This document shows positions 55,611 to 64,000 of a DNA stretch of 64,000 bases, one piece after another (position 1 is the stretch's first letter; every line of letters begins with the position of its first letter). The notes under the pieces were generated by a model. That model was not told the origin of the DNA. It made no database searches and saw only the letters and a list, made by a program, of their open reading frames with translations. The stretch comes from Pseudomonadota bacterium (lineage in GTDB: Bacteria; Pseudomonadota; Gammaproteobacteria; Steroidobacterales; Steroidobacteraceae). A program made the position numbers and the translations under genes. The DNA is taken from contig JAKBWB010000005.1 of the NCBI GenBank assembly GCA_021843755.1, positions 1 to 64,000 of the forward strand, read 5' to 3'.

Positions 55611-56846
55611 TTACCCCTTCTTGACGCGAACTCGATCCCCATTGGCGAGATCCGCCGGCGGCGCGCGCACGACGGCGCTGCCGGCGGCAATGCCGCCCAC
55701 GGCCCTCAGGCCCGAGCGGAGCGGTCCCAACGTGACGGTGCGCGAGCGCGCGCGCCCGTCCTTGACGAGGAACACCAGCGCGCGCGCCCCCTGATGCACC
55801 ACGCTCGAGGCCGGCACCCACACCATGCCCGCCGGCACGCTCGAGGCGGCGGTCGCCCTCGCGGGCTGCAGAAACGACACGCGCACCCCCATCTGCGGCA
55901 GGATGCGCGGGCTCTTGCGATCGAGCGCGACACGGACCCGCACGGTCGCCTTGCTCTTGTTGGCCGTCGGTACGATCGCGATCACGTGCGCCGGAATGCG
56001 CCAATTCGGATAGGCATCCAGCACCGCCACGGCCCGCTGGCCGGCGTGGACCCGATCGATGTATGCCTCGTCGACATCCACGTCCACTTCGAGGGAGTTC
56101 ATGTCGACGATGGTCGCGATCCCGGTCTGCGTGAACCCGCCGCCGCCGAAGAACGGCGAGATCGTCTCGCCCATCTGCGCCGGCTTGTCCACCACCACCC
56201 CGGAAAACGGCGCGCGCACCACCGTGTAGCCTTGCTGCACCTGCGCCGCCCGCACGCCGGCGCGGGCCACGGCCACGTTGCGCTGCTGAGTCAGCACCTG
56301 CGCGGCGAGGGAGTCGACCTGGGTGCGGGCGGTGTCGAAGGCCTGCTGCGACACCAGGTGCTGGCCGATCAGCGCCTGATCGCGCGCGAGGTCCAGGCGC
56401 GCCAGAGCGAGCTGCACCCGATACTGCCCCAGCTGCGCCTGCGCGGCCGCGAGCTGGGCGCGCGCCTGGGCGCGCACGGCGAGCTGCGTGCTGTCATCGA
56501 GACGCGCCAGGATCTGCCCGCGGCGCACGTACTCGCCCTCCTGGAAGTACACGTGGGTCAGCATGCCCTGAATCTGCGCCGAGACCGTCGCCTCGCGCTC
56601 GGCGGTGACGTAACCGCTCGCCTGCAGCACCGCGGTGGATTGGCCGGCCGGAGCGAGGGCGCGCGCCGTCTCGACCGACACGGCGGCGGCGCGCCCGAGC
56701 ATGAAGTATCCGCCGCCGGCCAGTGCCGCCAGCAGCCCCAGGATCGCCAGCGCCGGCCAGAGCGGCCGCCGCGCGCGCACCGCCTCGCGCTGCGATCGGT
56801 CGATCTTCAGCTGCCCGAGCAGATCGTCGTTGTTCTGTGAGTCCAC
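55611..56846 (-). CDS. HlyD/MacA-like periplasmic adaptor protein
   Basis: This 411-residue adaptor has one N-terminal TM helix (WPALAILGLLAALAGGGYFM). A biotinyl-lipoyl-like domain follows (VSAQIQGMLTHVYFQEGEYVRRGQILARLD), then a helical hairpin (AQARAQLAAAQAQLGQ and later Ala/Gln repeats) and beta-barrel domains. It bridges the inner-membrane ABC transporter and an outer-membrane channel. No TolC gene is present, so a shared TolC must be used. It is the first gene of the operon with the ATPase and permeases. Confidence 0.93.
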   Translation of the reverse strand: MDSQNNDDLLGQLKIDRSQREAVRARRPLWPALAILGLLAALAGGGYFMLGRAAAVSVETARALAPAGQSTAVLQASGYVTAEREATVSAQIQGMLTHVYFQEGEYVRRGQILARLDDSTQLAVRAQARAQLAAAQAQLGQYRVQLALARLDLARDQALIGQHLVSQQAFDTARTQVDSLAAQVLTQQRNVAVARAGVRAAQVQQGYTVVRAPFSGVVVDKPAQMGETISPFFGGGGFTQTGIATIVDMNSLEVDVDVDEAYIDRVHAGQRAVAVLDAYPNWRIPAHVIAIVPTANKSKATVRVRVALDRKSPRILPQMGVRVSFLQPARATAASSVPAGMVWVPASSVVHQGARALVFLVKDGRARSRTVTLGPLRSGLRAVGGIAAGSAVVRAPPADLANGDRVRVKKG

Positions 56847-56923
56847 GCCGCGCGACCTTTTTCACAGCCGCCGCCGCTTACCGGCGCAAGCCGGCTCCCC
56901 GGGCGTGGTTGAATGTTACGCTC

Positions 56924-56952
56924 ATTCTAAGTCAAACCTCGGTTGCGGTAAA
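56924..56952 (-). promoter_or_regulatory. Promoter and possible operator of the efflux operon
   Basis: On the minus strand TTTACC (56952-56947) and TAGAAT (56929-56924) have a 17-base spacer. An imperfect palindrome around the -10, GAATG and CATTC arms with 7 bases between, inside GGTT and AACC outer arms, could be a repressor site. No regulator gene is adjacent. The remaining gap to nagZ (56953-57078) shows no gene. Confidence 0.5.
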
Positions 56953-57078
56953 TTCGCCAGCCGCGGACCGCTCCCGGGCGTCGTGGAAATTCGCCGCCGG
57001 TGGCATCATCGCCCGGCGCCGGCGGGCGTCCCAGTGCGCTTCGTCATCGGCGGCGCATGACGGATGTCACCCGCTGGG

Positions 57079-58128
57079 TTATTCGCGCCGCGGATCCAGA
57101 TCGAGCGGCGGCACCTGCGCGCAGGCATCGAGCCGCGCGCGGGCCGCGCGCCACTCGGGCCGATCGCGCAGCGCGACGGGGTCGAAACGTTCGCGTCCGT
57201 GCAGGCGCGCCAGACGCACTCCCGAGGCCGCTCGGGGCTCGACCCTCAGCCGCTCGAGCAGTTGCAGCACCCCGGGGCGATCGTTGCACACCAGCAGCAT
57301 GTCGCACCCGGCCGCCAGCGCGCGCTCGGCGCGCACGAGCATCTCGCCATGCACCGCCGCCCCGCCCATGGACAGATCGTCGGTGAACACCGCACCCTCG
57401 AACCGCAGCGTTGCGCGCAGCAGGTCACTCACCCAGCGGCGCGAGAAGCTCGCCGGCGCCGCATCGAGCGCCGGAAAGAGCAGATGACCGACCATCACCG
57501 CCGGCAAGCCGTTGGCGATCAGCCGCCGGTAGGGCAGCAAGTCGCCGTCGAGATCCTCGAGCGCGCGCCGATCGGTCGGCAGGGCCGTATGCGAGTCCGC
57601 CGTGACCGCGCCGTGGCCGGGGAAATGCTTGGCGGTGGCCGCCATGCCCGCCGCGCGCATGCCGTGCACGTAGGCGAGCGCGAGCTGACTGACCGCTTCA
57701 GGCCGGCTGTGCAATGCCCGATCGCCGATGAAGCTCACGCCGTAATCGATGTCGACGCACGGCGCGAACGACAGATCCACCCCATGCGCGCGCAGCTCCG
57801 CGGCCATCAGCCAGCCCATGGAGCGCGCCAGCGCCAGGCCCCGGCGCGCGTCGAGATTAAACTCGCGGCCGATGCGCCGCGCCGCGGGCAGCGCCGAGAA
57901 ACCCGCGCGGAAGCGCTGCACGCGTCCGCCCTCGTGATCGACCGCCACCAGCAGCGGCGGCTGGCGCACCGCGTGGATCTGCGCAACGAGCTCGGTGAGC
58001 TCGGCCGGCTCGCGGTAGTTGCGGCTGAAGAGGATCACTCCCCCGACCAGCCGATGGCGCAGCAGCTCGCGCTCTTGCGCCTCGAGCGTCGGGCCCGACA
58101 GATCGATCATCAGCGGCCCGAGTGTCAC
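57079..58128 (-). CDS. nagZ: Beta-N-acetylhexosaminidase NagZ
   Basis: NagZ removes GlcNAc from anhydro-muropeptides in peptidoglycan recycling. The 349 residues have the GH3 fold with DHEGGRVQRFR near 65. The catalytic His/Asp loop KHFPGHGAVTADSH is near 165-178, and the nucleophile lies in FTDDLSMGGA near 250. It lies 9 bases after rlmD, the last gene of the rnc-era-recO-pdxJ-acpS run. Confidence 0.96.
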   Translation of the reverse strand: MTLGPLMIDLSGPTLEAQERELLRHRLVGGVILFSRNYREPAELTELVAQIHAVRQPPLLVAVDHEGGRVQRFRAGFSALPAARRIGREFNLDARRGLALARSMGWLMAAELRAHGVDLSFAPCVDIDYGVSFIGDRALHSRPEAVSQLALAYVHGMRAAGMAATAKHFPGHGAVTADSHTALPTDRRALEDLDGDLLPYRRLIANGLPAVMVGHLLFPALDAAPASFSRRWVSDLLRATLRFEGAVFTDDLSMGGAAVHGEMLVRAERALAAGCDMLLVCNDRPGVLQLLERLRVEPRAASGVRLARLHGRERFDPVALRDRPEWRAARARLDACAQVPPLDLDPRRE

Positions 58129-58137
58129 GCGGACCCC

Positions 58138-59475
58138 TCAGCTCGCGCGCAGCAGCGCCAGGGACTCGACATGAGCGGTGTGGGGAAACATGTCGATCAC
58201 CCCGGCCGCATCGAGCACGAAGCCGTGCTCGTGCACCAGAACCCCGAGGTCGCGCGCCAGGCTGCCCGGGTGGCAGGACACATAGAGCACGCGGCGCGGC
58301 CGCAGCGCGGCCACCGTGGCGAGCAGCGCGCGCGCACCGACGCGCGGCGGATCGAGCAGCACGTGGCTGTAGGTCCGGCGCAGCCAGGGTACGGACGGCT
58401 CCGGCGCGTTGGCAAGATCGGCGAGGTGGAACTCGGTATTGGCGATGCCGTTCACCGCCGCGTTGTGGCGCGCACGCTCGATGAGCGATCGCTCCCCCTC
58501 CACGCCGACCACTTGCGCGCCCGAGCGCGCCAGCGGCAGGGTGAAGTTTCCGAGCCCGCAGTACAGATCGAGCACGGCATCACCCTCACGGGGCGCGAGC
58601 AGCTCCACGGCACGCGCCACCAGCGCGCGGTTGATCGCACCGTTGATCTGTACGAAGTCGCTCGGCGCAAACTCCAGCCGCAGGCCGAACTGCGGCAGCG
58701 TGTAGTAGAGCGGCTCGTGCCCGCCCTCCCCATCGAGCGGCGCGAGGGTCCCGAGTCCGCCCGGCTGCAGGTACAGGCGCAGCCGATGGCGCTCGCCGAA
58801 GGCGCGCAGCCGCTCCAGATCCGCCGGCGCGGGCGCCGCGAGCACCCGCAGCACCAGCGCGGTGGCATTGTCCGCCACCGCCACCTCGATCTGCGGCAGC
58901 TGTGCGCGGATGCCGAGCGAGCCGACCAGTGCCCCGAGCGGCGCGAGCAATTCCCCGACCGGCTCGCTCAGCACGTGGCAGCGCTGCAGGTCGGCGACGT
59001 AGGGCGCGTTGCGCTCCCGAAAGCCGACCACCACTTTGTCCTTCTTCGCCACGTACTTCACGCCGAGCCGCGCGCGGCGCCGATAGCCCCATGCCGGGGC
59101 GGTCAGCGGCGCGAGCCAGCGCCGGCACTGTACCTGCGCCAGGCGCCGCAGATTGTCGGCCAGCTCCCGTTGCTTCGCGGCGAGCTGCCCCTCGGGTCGC
59201 AGGTGCTGCAGGCAGCAGCCGCCGCAGATCCCGAAGTGCTCGCAGCGCGGCGGGACACGCTCGGCGCTCGGCTCGAGCACCTCGAGCAGACGCCCTTCGT
59301 CATGTTGGCGCCGGCGCCGCGCGCGCGCGAAGCGCACCGTCTCGCCCGGCAGCGCCCCGGGAATGAACACCGTCTTGCCGCCGCGCACGATGCCCTCGCC
59401 CTCGTGCGTAAGCGCCTCCACGCGCGCGCATTCGGGCTCACGCTGCGGCACGCGTGCGACATTCGTGCGACTCAT
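58138..59475 (-). CDS. rlmD: 23S rRNA (uracil-1939-C5)-methyltransferase
   Basis: RlmD methylates U1939 of 23S rRNA. The 445 residues have an N-terminal TRAM domain (LTHEGEGIVRGGKTVFIPGALPGE). The [4Fe-4S] cysteines are in CEHFGICGGCCLQHL plus QRCHVLS. The SAM-binding motif is VLDLYCGLGNFTLPLA, and the catalytic Cys is in YVSCHPGSLARDL. The ATG at 59475 (MSRTNVARV) overlaps the exonuclease gene by 4 bases; longer frames extend into that gene. Confidence 0.96.
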   Translation of the reverse strand: MSRTNVARVPQREPECARVEALTHEGEGIVRGGKTVFIPGALPGETVRFARARRRRQHDEGRLLEVLEPSAERVPPRCEHFGICGGCCLQHLRPEGQLAAKQRELADNLRRLAQVQCRRWLAPLTAPAWGYRRRARLGVKYVAKKDKVVVGFRERNAPYVADLQRCHVLSEPVGELLAPLGALVGSLGIRAQLPQIEVAVADNATALVLRVLAAPAPADLERLRAFGERHRLRLYLQPGGLGTLAPLDGEGGHEPLYYTLPQFGLRLEFAPSDFVQINGAINRALVARAVELLAPREGDAVLDLYCGLGNFTLPLARSGAQVVGVEGERSLIERARHNAAVNGIANTEFHLADLANAPEPSVPWLRRTYSHVLLDPPRVGARALLATVAALRPRRVLYVSCHPGSLARDLGVLVHEHGFVLDAAGVIDMFPHTAHVESLALLRAS

Positions 59476-60248
59476 CCGCCGCTCTCCCAGGCCCGCAGGA
59501 ATTGCGCCCAATGCGGCCCGTGCCCCGAGCGCAGCAGCGCGCGCACGCGCTCGAGCTCGGCGGTGTGCTCGGCGCGCGTCAGCCGTCCGCGCAGCAGCTC
59601 GAAACGCAGATACACCAGATAGGTGTTGAGCACGTCGGTCTCGCAATAGCGGCGGATGCCGCCGATGTCCCCGGCCCGGTAGGCATCCCACACCTGGGCG
59701 CCGGAGAAGCCGAGCTTGCCGGGCAGACCGAGCAGCATCGCAACGTGCTCGAGCGAGACCCGGCCGCGGCCCTGGAAGCCCGCCAGCACGTCCATCAGAT
59801 CGAGGTGGCGCCAGTGGAAGCGGTTGAGATAATTGTTGTAGCGGAAGGCCGGGTCCGAATCGCCCGTCTCCCAGAAACGCGCCGCCTGGACACCGGCGGC
59901 GAGCGCCCGATACGAAAGCACCGGCAGGTCGAAGCCCGAACCGTTCCAGGAGACCAGCTCCGGGGAAAACCGCTCGATGCCCTCGAAGAAGCGCTCGATG
60001 AGCTCGCGCTCGCTGGAATGCTCCTCGCCCAGACTCCACACCCTGAGCTGATCGCGGCTGCGCAGCAGGCAGGAAACGGCAACGACCCGGTGCTGCTCGT
60101 GCGACAGGAAATCCCCGCCGGTCTGCTGGCGCCGCAGGGCGAACATGGCCTTGGCGACCGACTCGTCCTGCAGCCCCTCGAGCCCGTACAGCCGGCGCCC
60201 GAGCGCCACGTCCGGCACCGTCTCGATGTCGAAGACCAGACAATTCAT
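59472..60248 (-). CDS. Predicted 3'-5' exonuclease (PolB-like DEDD family)
   Basis: This 258-residue protein starts MNCLVFDIETVPDVALGRRLYG with the DxE exonuclease I motif. FSPELVSWNGSGFDLPVLSYRAL is motif II, and IRRYCETDVLNTYLVYLRFE is motif III. It matches the PF10108-type 3'-5' exonuclease PolB family. The function in the cell is unknown, but its place between acpS and rlmD recurs in gammaproteobacteria. It lies 5 bases after acpS. Confidence 0.9.
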   Translation of the reverse strand: MNCLVFDIETVPDVALGRRLYGLEGLQDESVAKAMFALRRQQTGGDFLSHEQHRVVAVSCLLRSRDQLRVWSLGEEHSSERELIERFFEGIERFSPELVSWNGSGFDLPVLSYRALAAGVQAARFWETGDSDPAFRYNNYLNRFHWRHLDLMDVLAGFQGRGRVSLEHVAMLLGLPGKLGFSGAQVWDAYRAGDIGGIRRYCETDVLNTYLVYLRFELLRGRLTRAEHTAELERVRALLRSGHGPHWAQFLRAWESGG

Positions 60249-60253
60249 GGGAT

Positions 60254-60634
60254 TCACGCGCGCAACAACACCGCCACCGCCACGACCAGGCCCGCCTCGT
60301 CGGTGAGCGTCACGTGACCCTCGCCGATGCCGAGCGCACGGCGCACGCGCTCGCCCCGCTCGGAATAGACCACCTCGGGCCGGCCCATGGAGTTCTGGAC
60401 GATACCCACGTCCCGGATCCACACACCGTGGGCGAAACCCGTGCCCATCGCCTTGACGATGGCTTCCTTGGCCGCAAAGCGCATGGCCAGGAAGCGGTTC
60501 GGCCGCTGCGTACGCGCCAGCTGCAAGCGCTCCTGCGGCAGCAGGAGCCGCTCGATGAAGCGCTCGCCGCGCCGCGCCAGCACCCCGTCGATCCGTGCGG
60601 CCCTGAGCACATCGACCCCGATGCCGAAAATCAT
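60254..60634 (-). CDS. acpS: Holo-[acyl-carrier-protein] synthase
   Basis: AcpS attaches 4'-phosphopantetheine to ACP. The 126 residues start [19 protein letters not shown] with the metal-binding Asp. The second signature is [15 protein letters not shown] near 53-67. It overlaps pdxJ by 4 bases. The start at 60634 matches the family; longer frames only read into pdxJ. Confidence 0.97.
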   Translation of the reverse strand: MIFGIGVDVLRAARIDGVLARRGERFIERLLLPQERLQLARTQRPNRFLAMRFAAKEAIVKAMGTGFAHGVWIRDVGIVQNSMGRPEVVYSERGERVRRALGIGEGHVTLTDEAGLVVAVAVLLRA

Positions 60635-61365
60635 GCGCGCGCGGCCCGCATCAGCGCCTTCATCTCGCGCACCGCCGCGGCCAGTCCGGTGAACAGCGCG
60701 CGCGCGATCACCGCATGGCCGATGTTGAGCTCGATGACCTCGGGAATTGCCGCCACCGGCTGCACGTTGTGGTAATCGAGTCCGTGCCCGGCGTGCACCG
60801 CCAGTCCGAGCCGCGCGCCGAGCCGCGCGCAACTGACGAGGCGCTCGAGCTCGCGCGCCCGATCGGCACCGCCCGCCACGGCATACGCGCCGGTGTGCAG
60901 CTCGACCGCCGGGGCCCCGAGCTCGGCGGCGCACTCGAGCTGACGGGGCTGCGGATCGATGAACAGTGAGGCGCGCACCGCGCTTGCGCCGAGCCGCGCG
61001 AGCGCCTCGCTGACGCGAGAACGATGCCCGAGGACATCGAGACCGCCCTCGGTGGTCAGCTCCTGGCGCTTCTCGGGCACCAGGCACGCGTACGCCGGCC
61101 GCACATCGCAGGCGATCCGGAGCATCTCGTCCGTGACGGCCATCTCCAGGTTCATCGGTGTCTTCAGCAGCGCGCGCAGGGTGCGCACGTCGGCATCCTG
61201 AATGTGGCGGCGGTCCTCGCGCAGATGCAGCGTGATCGAGTCCGCGCCGGCCATCTCGACCGCCAGCGCCGCGTGCACCGGATCCGGATCCCGGCCGCCG
61301 CGCGCCTGGCGCAGCGTCGCAACGTGGTCGATGTTGATTCCCAACGTGATGGGGTTGGAATTCAC
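60631..61365 (-). CDS. pdxJ: Pyridoxine 5'-phosphate synthase
   Basis: PdxJ forms pyridoxine 5'-phosphate from DXP and 3-amino-acetone phosphate. The 244 residues start at a GTG, (M)[22 protein letters not shown], the family N-terminus. [12 protein letters not shown] is near 45, [15 protein letters not shown] near 100, and the C-terminal [32 protein letters not shown] follows. No ATG is suitably placed. A 94-base gap separates it from recO. Confidence 0.97.
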   Translation of the reverse strand: MNSNPITLGINIDHVATLRQARGGRDPDPVHAALAVEMAGADSITLHLREDRRHIQDADVRTLRALLKTPMNLEMAVTDEMLRIACDVRPAYACLVPEKRQELTTEGGLDVLGHRSRVSEALARLGASAVRASLFIDPQPRQLECAAELGAPAVELHTGAYAVAGGADRARELERLVSCARLGARLGLAVHAGHGLDYHNVQPVAAIPEVIELNIGHAVIARALFTGLAAAVREMKALMRAARA

Positions 61366-61459
61366 GAATGTGTCCTGACCTGAACGATACGCGATCACCG
61401 CGCCGTCGAGCCTCGCGCCCGTCCGCCCGGGCCGGTCGTGGCCGAGCGCATATTCTTGC

Positions 61460-62194
61460 CTACTCCGCGCTCCGGCGCGACCCCCGCCGCACCGAGCGCG
61501 CCACGCGCCGGGTGGCGAGTTCCCGGCCCTCGAGGCATTCGGCGAGCGCCGCCGCGAGCAGCAGGCGCGCATCGGCAAGCGTGCGCGCCGTGCTGAGCTC
61601 CCCGCGCCTCAGCTGCGCGAGCGAGTCGCCCGAGAGCACCCCGGGTCCATCGGCACCGACCCGGTACAGTCCCTGCGAGGGACGGAAGCGGTAGAAACCC
61701 CCCGGCGCGAGCGCACGACCGCCGGCCTCCGCGCCGAGATCGAGTCCGTAGCCGGCCCCGCGCAGCAGCTCGAGCTCGAACAGCCGCAGCGCCGCCTCGA
61801 TCTGGCGCCCCGCGCGCAGCCGCTCGAGCGCGAGGCCGTAGGCATCGAACAGCTCCGGCGCCGCATCGTGCCGCAGTGTGAGCCTCAGCAGCAGCTCGTT
61901 CAGATAGAACGCGGGCATCACGCTCGGGGCCGGCAGCGCCGCGGTGGGCTCGGCGATCTCCGCGCCGGTGAGCTGGCCGGCCTCGCGTCCGAGCGAGAAC
62001 GACAGCAGCAGCGGCTGGAACGGCTGCAGCACGGCCGCCAGAGACGACTTCGCGCCGCTCACCCCGCGCGCGAACAGCGTCAGGCGGCCCTGATCCCGCA
62101 CCAGCACCTCGAGGATGCGTCCCGTTTCCCGATACGGCCTGTGGTGCAGCAGGTAGCCCGGCGCCAGCGCCACCCGGTGGACCGGCGCGCTCAC
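61460..62194 (-). CDS. recO: DNA repair protein RecO
   Basis: RecO anneals complementary strands and loads RecA with RecR. The 244 residues start with an OB fold ([38 protein letters not shown]). A helical domain ([29 protein letters not shown]) follows, then a C-terminal part without zinc cysteines, as in many gammaproteobacteria. The start overlaps the era stop by 4 bases. The C-terminal [16 protein letters not shown] is basic. Confidence 0.95.
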   Translation of the reverse strand: MSAPVHRVALAPGYLLHHRPYRETGRILEVLVRDQGRLTLFARGVSGAKSSLAAVLQPFQPLLLSFSLGREAGQLTGAEIAEPTAALPAPSVMPAFYLNELLLRLTLRHDAAPELFDAYGLALERLRAGRQIEAALRLFELELLRGAGYGLDLGAEAGGRALAPGGFYRFRPSQGLYRVGADGPGVLSGDSLAQLRRGELSTARTLADARLLLAAALAECLEGRELATRRVARSVRRGSRRSAE

Positions 62195-63090
62195 GACTCG
62201 AGTCCGAGGTCCTTCAGCGCGCGCGCATTGTCCGCCCAGTTCTCGCGCACCTTGACCCAGAGATTGAGGTGCAAGCGCCGCTCGAGCTGCGCATTGAGCG
62301 CGCGCCGGGCCGCGCTGCCGACGCGCTTGAGGCGCTGTCCGCCGGCACCGATCACGATCGGCTTCTGTCCCTCGCGTTCCACCCAGATCACCGCATCCAC
62401 CACCAGTCGGTCCTCGAACTCCTCCAGGCGCTCGACCTGCACGGCGATGCCGTAAGGCAGCTCCTGATTCACCTCGAGCGTCAACTTCTCGCGCACCGTC
62501 TCGGCGATACGGAACGCGAGCCCCCGGTCGGTCAGCGTGTCGCGATCGAACAGCGGCGGGGATTTCGGCAGGTGGCTCGCGATGATACGCAGCAGATCGG
62601 CGACACCCTGCGCCTTGAGCGCCGAGACCGGCACGAGCGCGAGGAAGGGATGGCGCTCGGCGAGCTCGGCCAGATACGGCAGCAATCGCTCGCGCGGGCG
62701 CACCCGATCGACCTTGTTGACCACGGCGATCGCCGGGCGGGCCGCGCGCGCGATGCGCTGCAGAGCGAGCGCGTCATCGTGCATCCACGTCAACGCCTCC
62801 ACGACCAGCACCACCAGATCGGCTTCGCTCAGCGCCGCGGCGGCGGTGCGGTTCATCACCTTGTTCAGCGCGCGATTCGCCTGCCGGTGCAGCCCCGGCG
62901 TGTCGAGAAACGCGATCTGCGCATCCGGCAGCTGGGCAAGTCCCAGAATGCGGTGCCGGGTGGTCTGGGGCCGCGGGGTCACGATGCTCAGCTTCGCGCC
63001 GACCAGTGCGTTGAGCAGCGTCGACTTGCCGACGTTCGGGCGGCCGATGAGCGCCGCGAAACCGCAGTGCAGCTCAGTGGCCAGGGTCAT
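62191..63090 (-). CDS. era: GTPase Era
   Basis: Era assists 16S rRNA maturation and 30S assembly. The 299 residues have the G1 motif GRPNVGKSTLLN near 16-27, G3 in FLDTPGLHRQ, and G4 NKVDRV. The C-terminal KH domain contains VERLEEFEDRLVVDAVIWVEREGQKPIVIGAGG. It overlaps rnc by 17 bases and recO by 4 bases. Confidence 0.98.
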   Translation of the reverse strand: MTLATELHCGFAALIGRPNVGKSTLLNALVGAKLSIVTPRPQTTRHRILGLAQLPDAQIAFLDTPGLHRQANRALNKVMNRTAAAALSEADLVVLVVEALTWMHDDALALQRIARAARPAIAVVNKVDRVRPRERLLPYLAELAERHPFLALVPVSALKAQGVADLLRIIASHLPKSPPLFDRDTLTDRGLAFRIAETVREKLTLEVNQELPYGIAVQVERLEEFEDRLVVDAVIWVEREGQKPIVIGAGGQRLKRVGSAARRALNAQLERRLHLNLWVKVRENWADNARALKDLGLES

Positions 63091-63772
63091 CGTCCTCGAG
63101 GCCGGCGAGAATGTGCTCGGCGGCCTCCTGTTCCGCCCGGCGACGGCTCGATCCGCGCCCGCGCGCCGTCAATCCGAGCGCGCTCACGGCGCAGGTCACT
63201 TCGAAGGTCTGCGCATGCGGCTCGCCTTCCACGCGCTCGACGCTGTAGAGCGGTAATGCCAGGGAACGGGACTGCAGATATTCCTGCAGGCGAGTCTTGG
63301 GATCCTTCAGCGCCTCCGGCGGCGGCAGCAGCGCAATGCGCGGGGCAAGGAGCGCGGTGACCTTGGCATCGGCCGTCGCGAGTCCCGCATCCAGGAACAG
63401 CGCGCCACAGAGCGCCTCGAAGGCATCGGCCAGAATCGACTGGCGCCGGGCACCGCCGCTCTTGAGTTCTCCGGAGCCCAGATGCAGCGCCTCGCCGAGG
63501 CGCAGCGAGCCCGCCACTTCGGCCAACGGCTCGGCACTGACGATACAGGCGCGCAGCCGGCTGAGGTCGCCCTCGCTGGCCGCCGGGAACGCCTCGAAAA
63601 GGTGGTGCGCGACGAGGAGATTGACCACGGCATCGCCGAGGAACTCCAGCCGCTCGTTATTCGGTCCGGGCGCGCTGCGGTGCGTCAGCGCGGCGCGAAA
63701 CAACGCCGGATCGCGCGGGGTATAGCCGAGCTGCTCGCGCAGCCAGCGCAGCGGCCAGTCGGCGCTATCCAC
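63074..63772 (-). CDS. rnc: Ribonuclease III
   Basis: RNase III cuts double-stranded RNA in rRNA and mRNA processing. The product starting at the GTG at 63772 has 232 residues. The signature NERLEFLGDAVV is near 38-49, the second acidic site is ILADAFEALCGALFLDAG, and the dsRBD is C-terminal (DPKTRLQEYLQSRSLALPLY). Residues further upstream in the frame (MHRCSATSRCAWRST) are the shadow of the DUF4845 gene. It overlaps that gene by 8 bases. Confidence 0.96.
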   Translation of the reverse strand: MDSADWPLRWLREQLGYTPRDPALFRAALTHRSAPGPNNERLEFLGDAVVNLLVAHHLFEAFPAASEGDLSRLRACIVSAEPLAEVAGSLRLGEALHLGSGELKSGGARRQSILADAFEALCGALFLDAGLATADAKVTALLAPRIALLPPPEALKDPKTRLQEYLQSRSLALPLYSVERVEGEPHAQTFEVTCAVSALGLTARGRGSSRRRAEQEAAEHILAGLEDDDPGH

Positions 63773-64000
63773 TGCGGTGCACGATGACGGACTTGTCGAA
63801 CGCCACGCGCAGCGTGACGTTGCCGAACAGCGGTGCATAGTCGTAGTAAGCCGCCACCACCCGCCAGCCGCCCGGGACGCGGGTGATCGTGATGTCCCGC
63901 AGTGTCGGGTAGCTGACGCTGTTGATCTCGAAGTGGCGCGAAATCGAGTTTTCGATCGCGAACTCGCTGGCCCCGCCGCTGTTGAACTGACTCGTCAGGG
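63765..64000 (-). CDS. DUF4845 membrane protein, C-terminal part only
   Basis: The last 77 residues of a minus-strand protein are visible, ending DYAPLFGNVTLRVAFDKSVIVHRSG with a TAG at 63765-63767; the rest lies beyond the right edge. The segment ISRHFEINSVSYPTLRDITITRVPGGW matches DUF4845 proteins. These are encoded between lepB and rnc in Pseudomonas and Xanthomonas. The stop overlaps the rnc GTG start by 8 bases. Confidence 0.85.
   Translation of the reverse strand, partial: LTSQFNSGGASEFAIENSISRHFEINSVSYPTLRDITITRVPGGWRVVAAYYDYAPLFGNVTLRVAFDKSVIVHRSG

Overview
The window is GC-rich, densely packed chromosome of a gammaproteobacterium. Gene order points to the Xanthomonadales/Nevskiales/Pseudomonas side of the class rather than the enterics: exbB-exbD-msbA-lpxK-Trm112-kdsB, clpSA next to infA-aat, rnc-era-recO-pdxJ-acpS, mfd-csiV, yceD-rpmF-plsX-fabH, a PA3496-type small protein, and a lexA-imuA-imuB-dnaE2 mutagenesis cassette. 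Genus cannot be fixed from the sequence alone. There are no rRNA genes and no CRISPR array; one tRNA is present.

Layout. 1-2171: the integrase end of an integrative element in the 3' end of tRNA-Ser(UGA), running off the left edge. It holds an unknown partial gene, a tyrosine recombinase, a small unknown gene and a repeat-rich att-side region. 2172-9450 (minus): tRNA-Ser, an amino acid permease and the ftsK-lolA-rarA-serS operon. 9572-12824 (plus): trxB, a GNAT-like protein, aat, infA. 12837-15443 (minus): clpS-clpA. 15644-21363 (plus): type II secretion genes gspCDEF without pseudopilin genes. 21708-27631 (minus): the SOS mutasome cassette lexA-imuA-imuB-dnaE2 behind a strong promoter with a LexA-type box. 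28016-28414: an Lpp-like lipoprotein with a very strong terminator. 28664-31394 (minus): yceD-rpmF-plsX-fabH. 31494-35892: maf, rluC (minus), and rne behind a long leader. 35899-42037 (minus): envelope and LPS operon exbB-exbD-msbA-lpxK-Trm112-kdsB, then a glycine-zipper lipoprotein and a phosphotyrosine phosphatase. 42148-45867: DUF2062 and the lolCDE lipoprotein-release system. 45994-51415 (plus): a small exported protein, a class III nucleotide cyclase coupled to mfd, and csiV. 51416-52420: a small accessory or rearranged island with a MazEF-like module and a broken ABC permease. 52440-56846 (minus): a MacAB-like ABC efflux system whose third permease is that broken gene. 57079-64000 (minus): DUF4845-rnc-era-recO-pdxJ-acpS-exonuclease-rlmD-nagZ.

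Most of the window is conserved housekeeping chromosome. The accessory parts, where novelty is most likely, are the left edge (1-2171) and 51416-52420. I saw no complete undescribed multi-gene system. The best leads are the unknown partial gene beside the integrase, the MazEF-like module abutting the truncated permease, an ImuB lacking its usual N-terminal palm segment, a GspE without its tetracysteine zinc site, and a cyclase with a substituted adenine-specifying residue translationally coupled to mfd.
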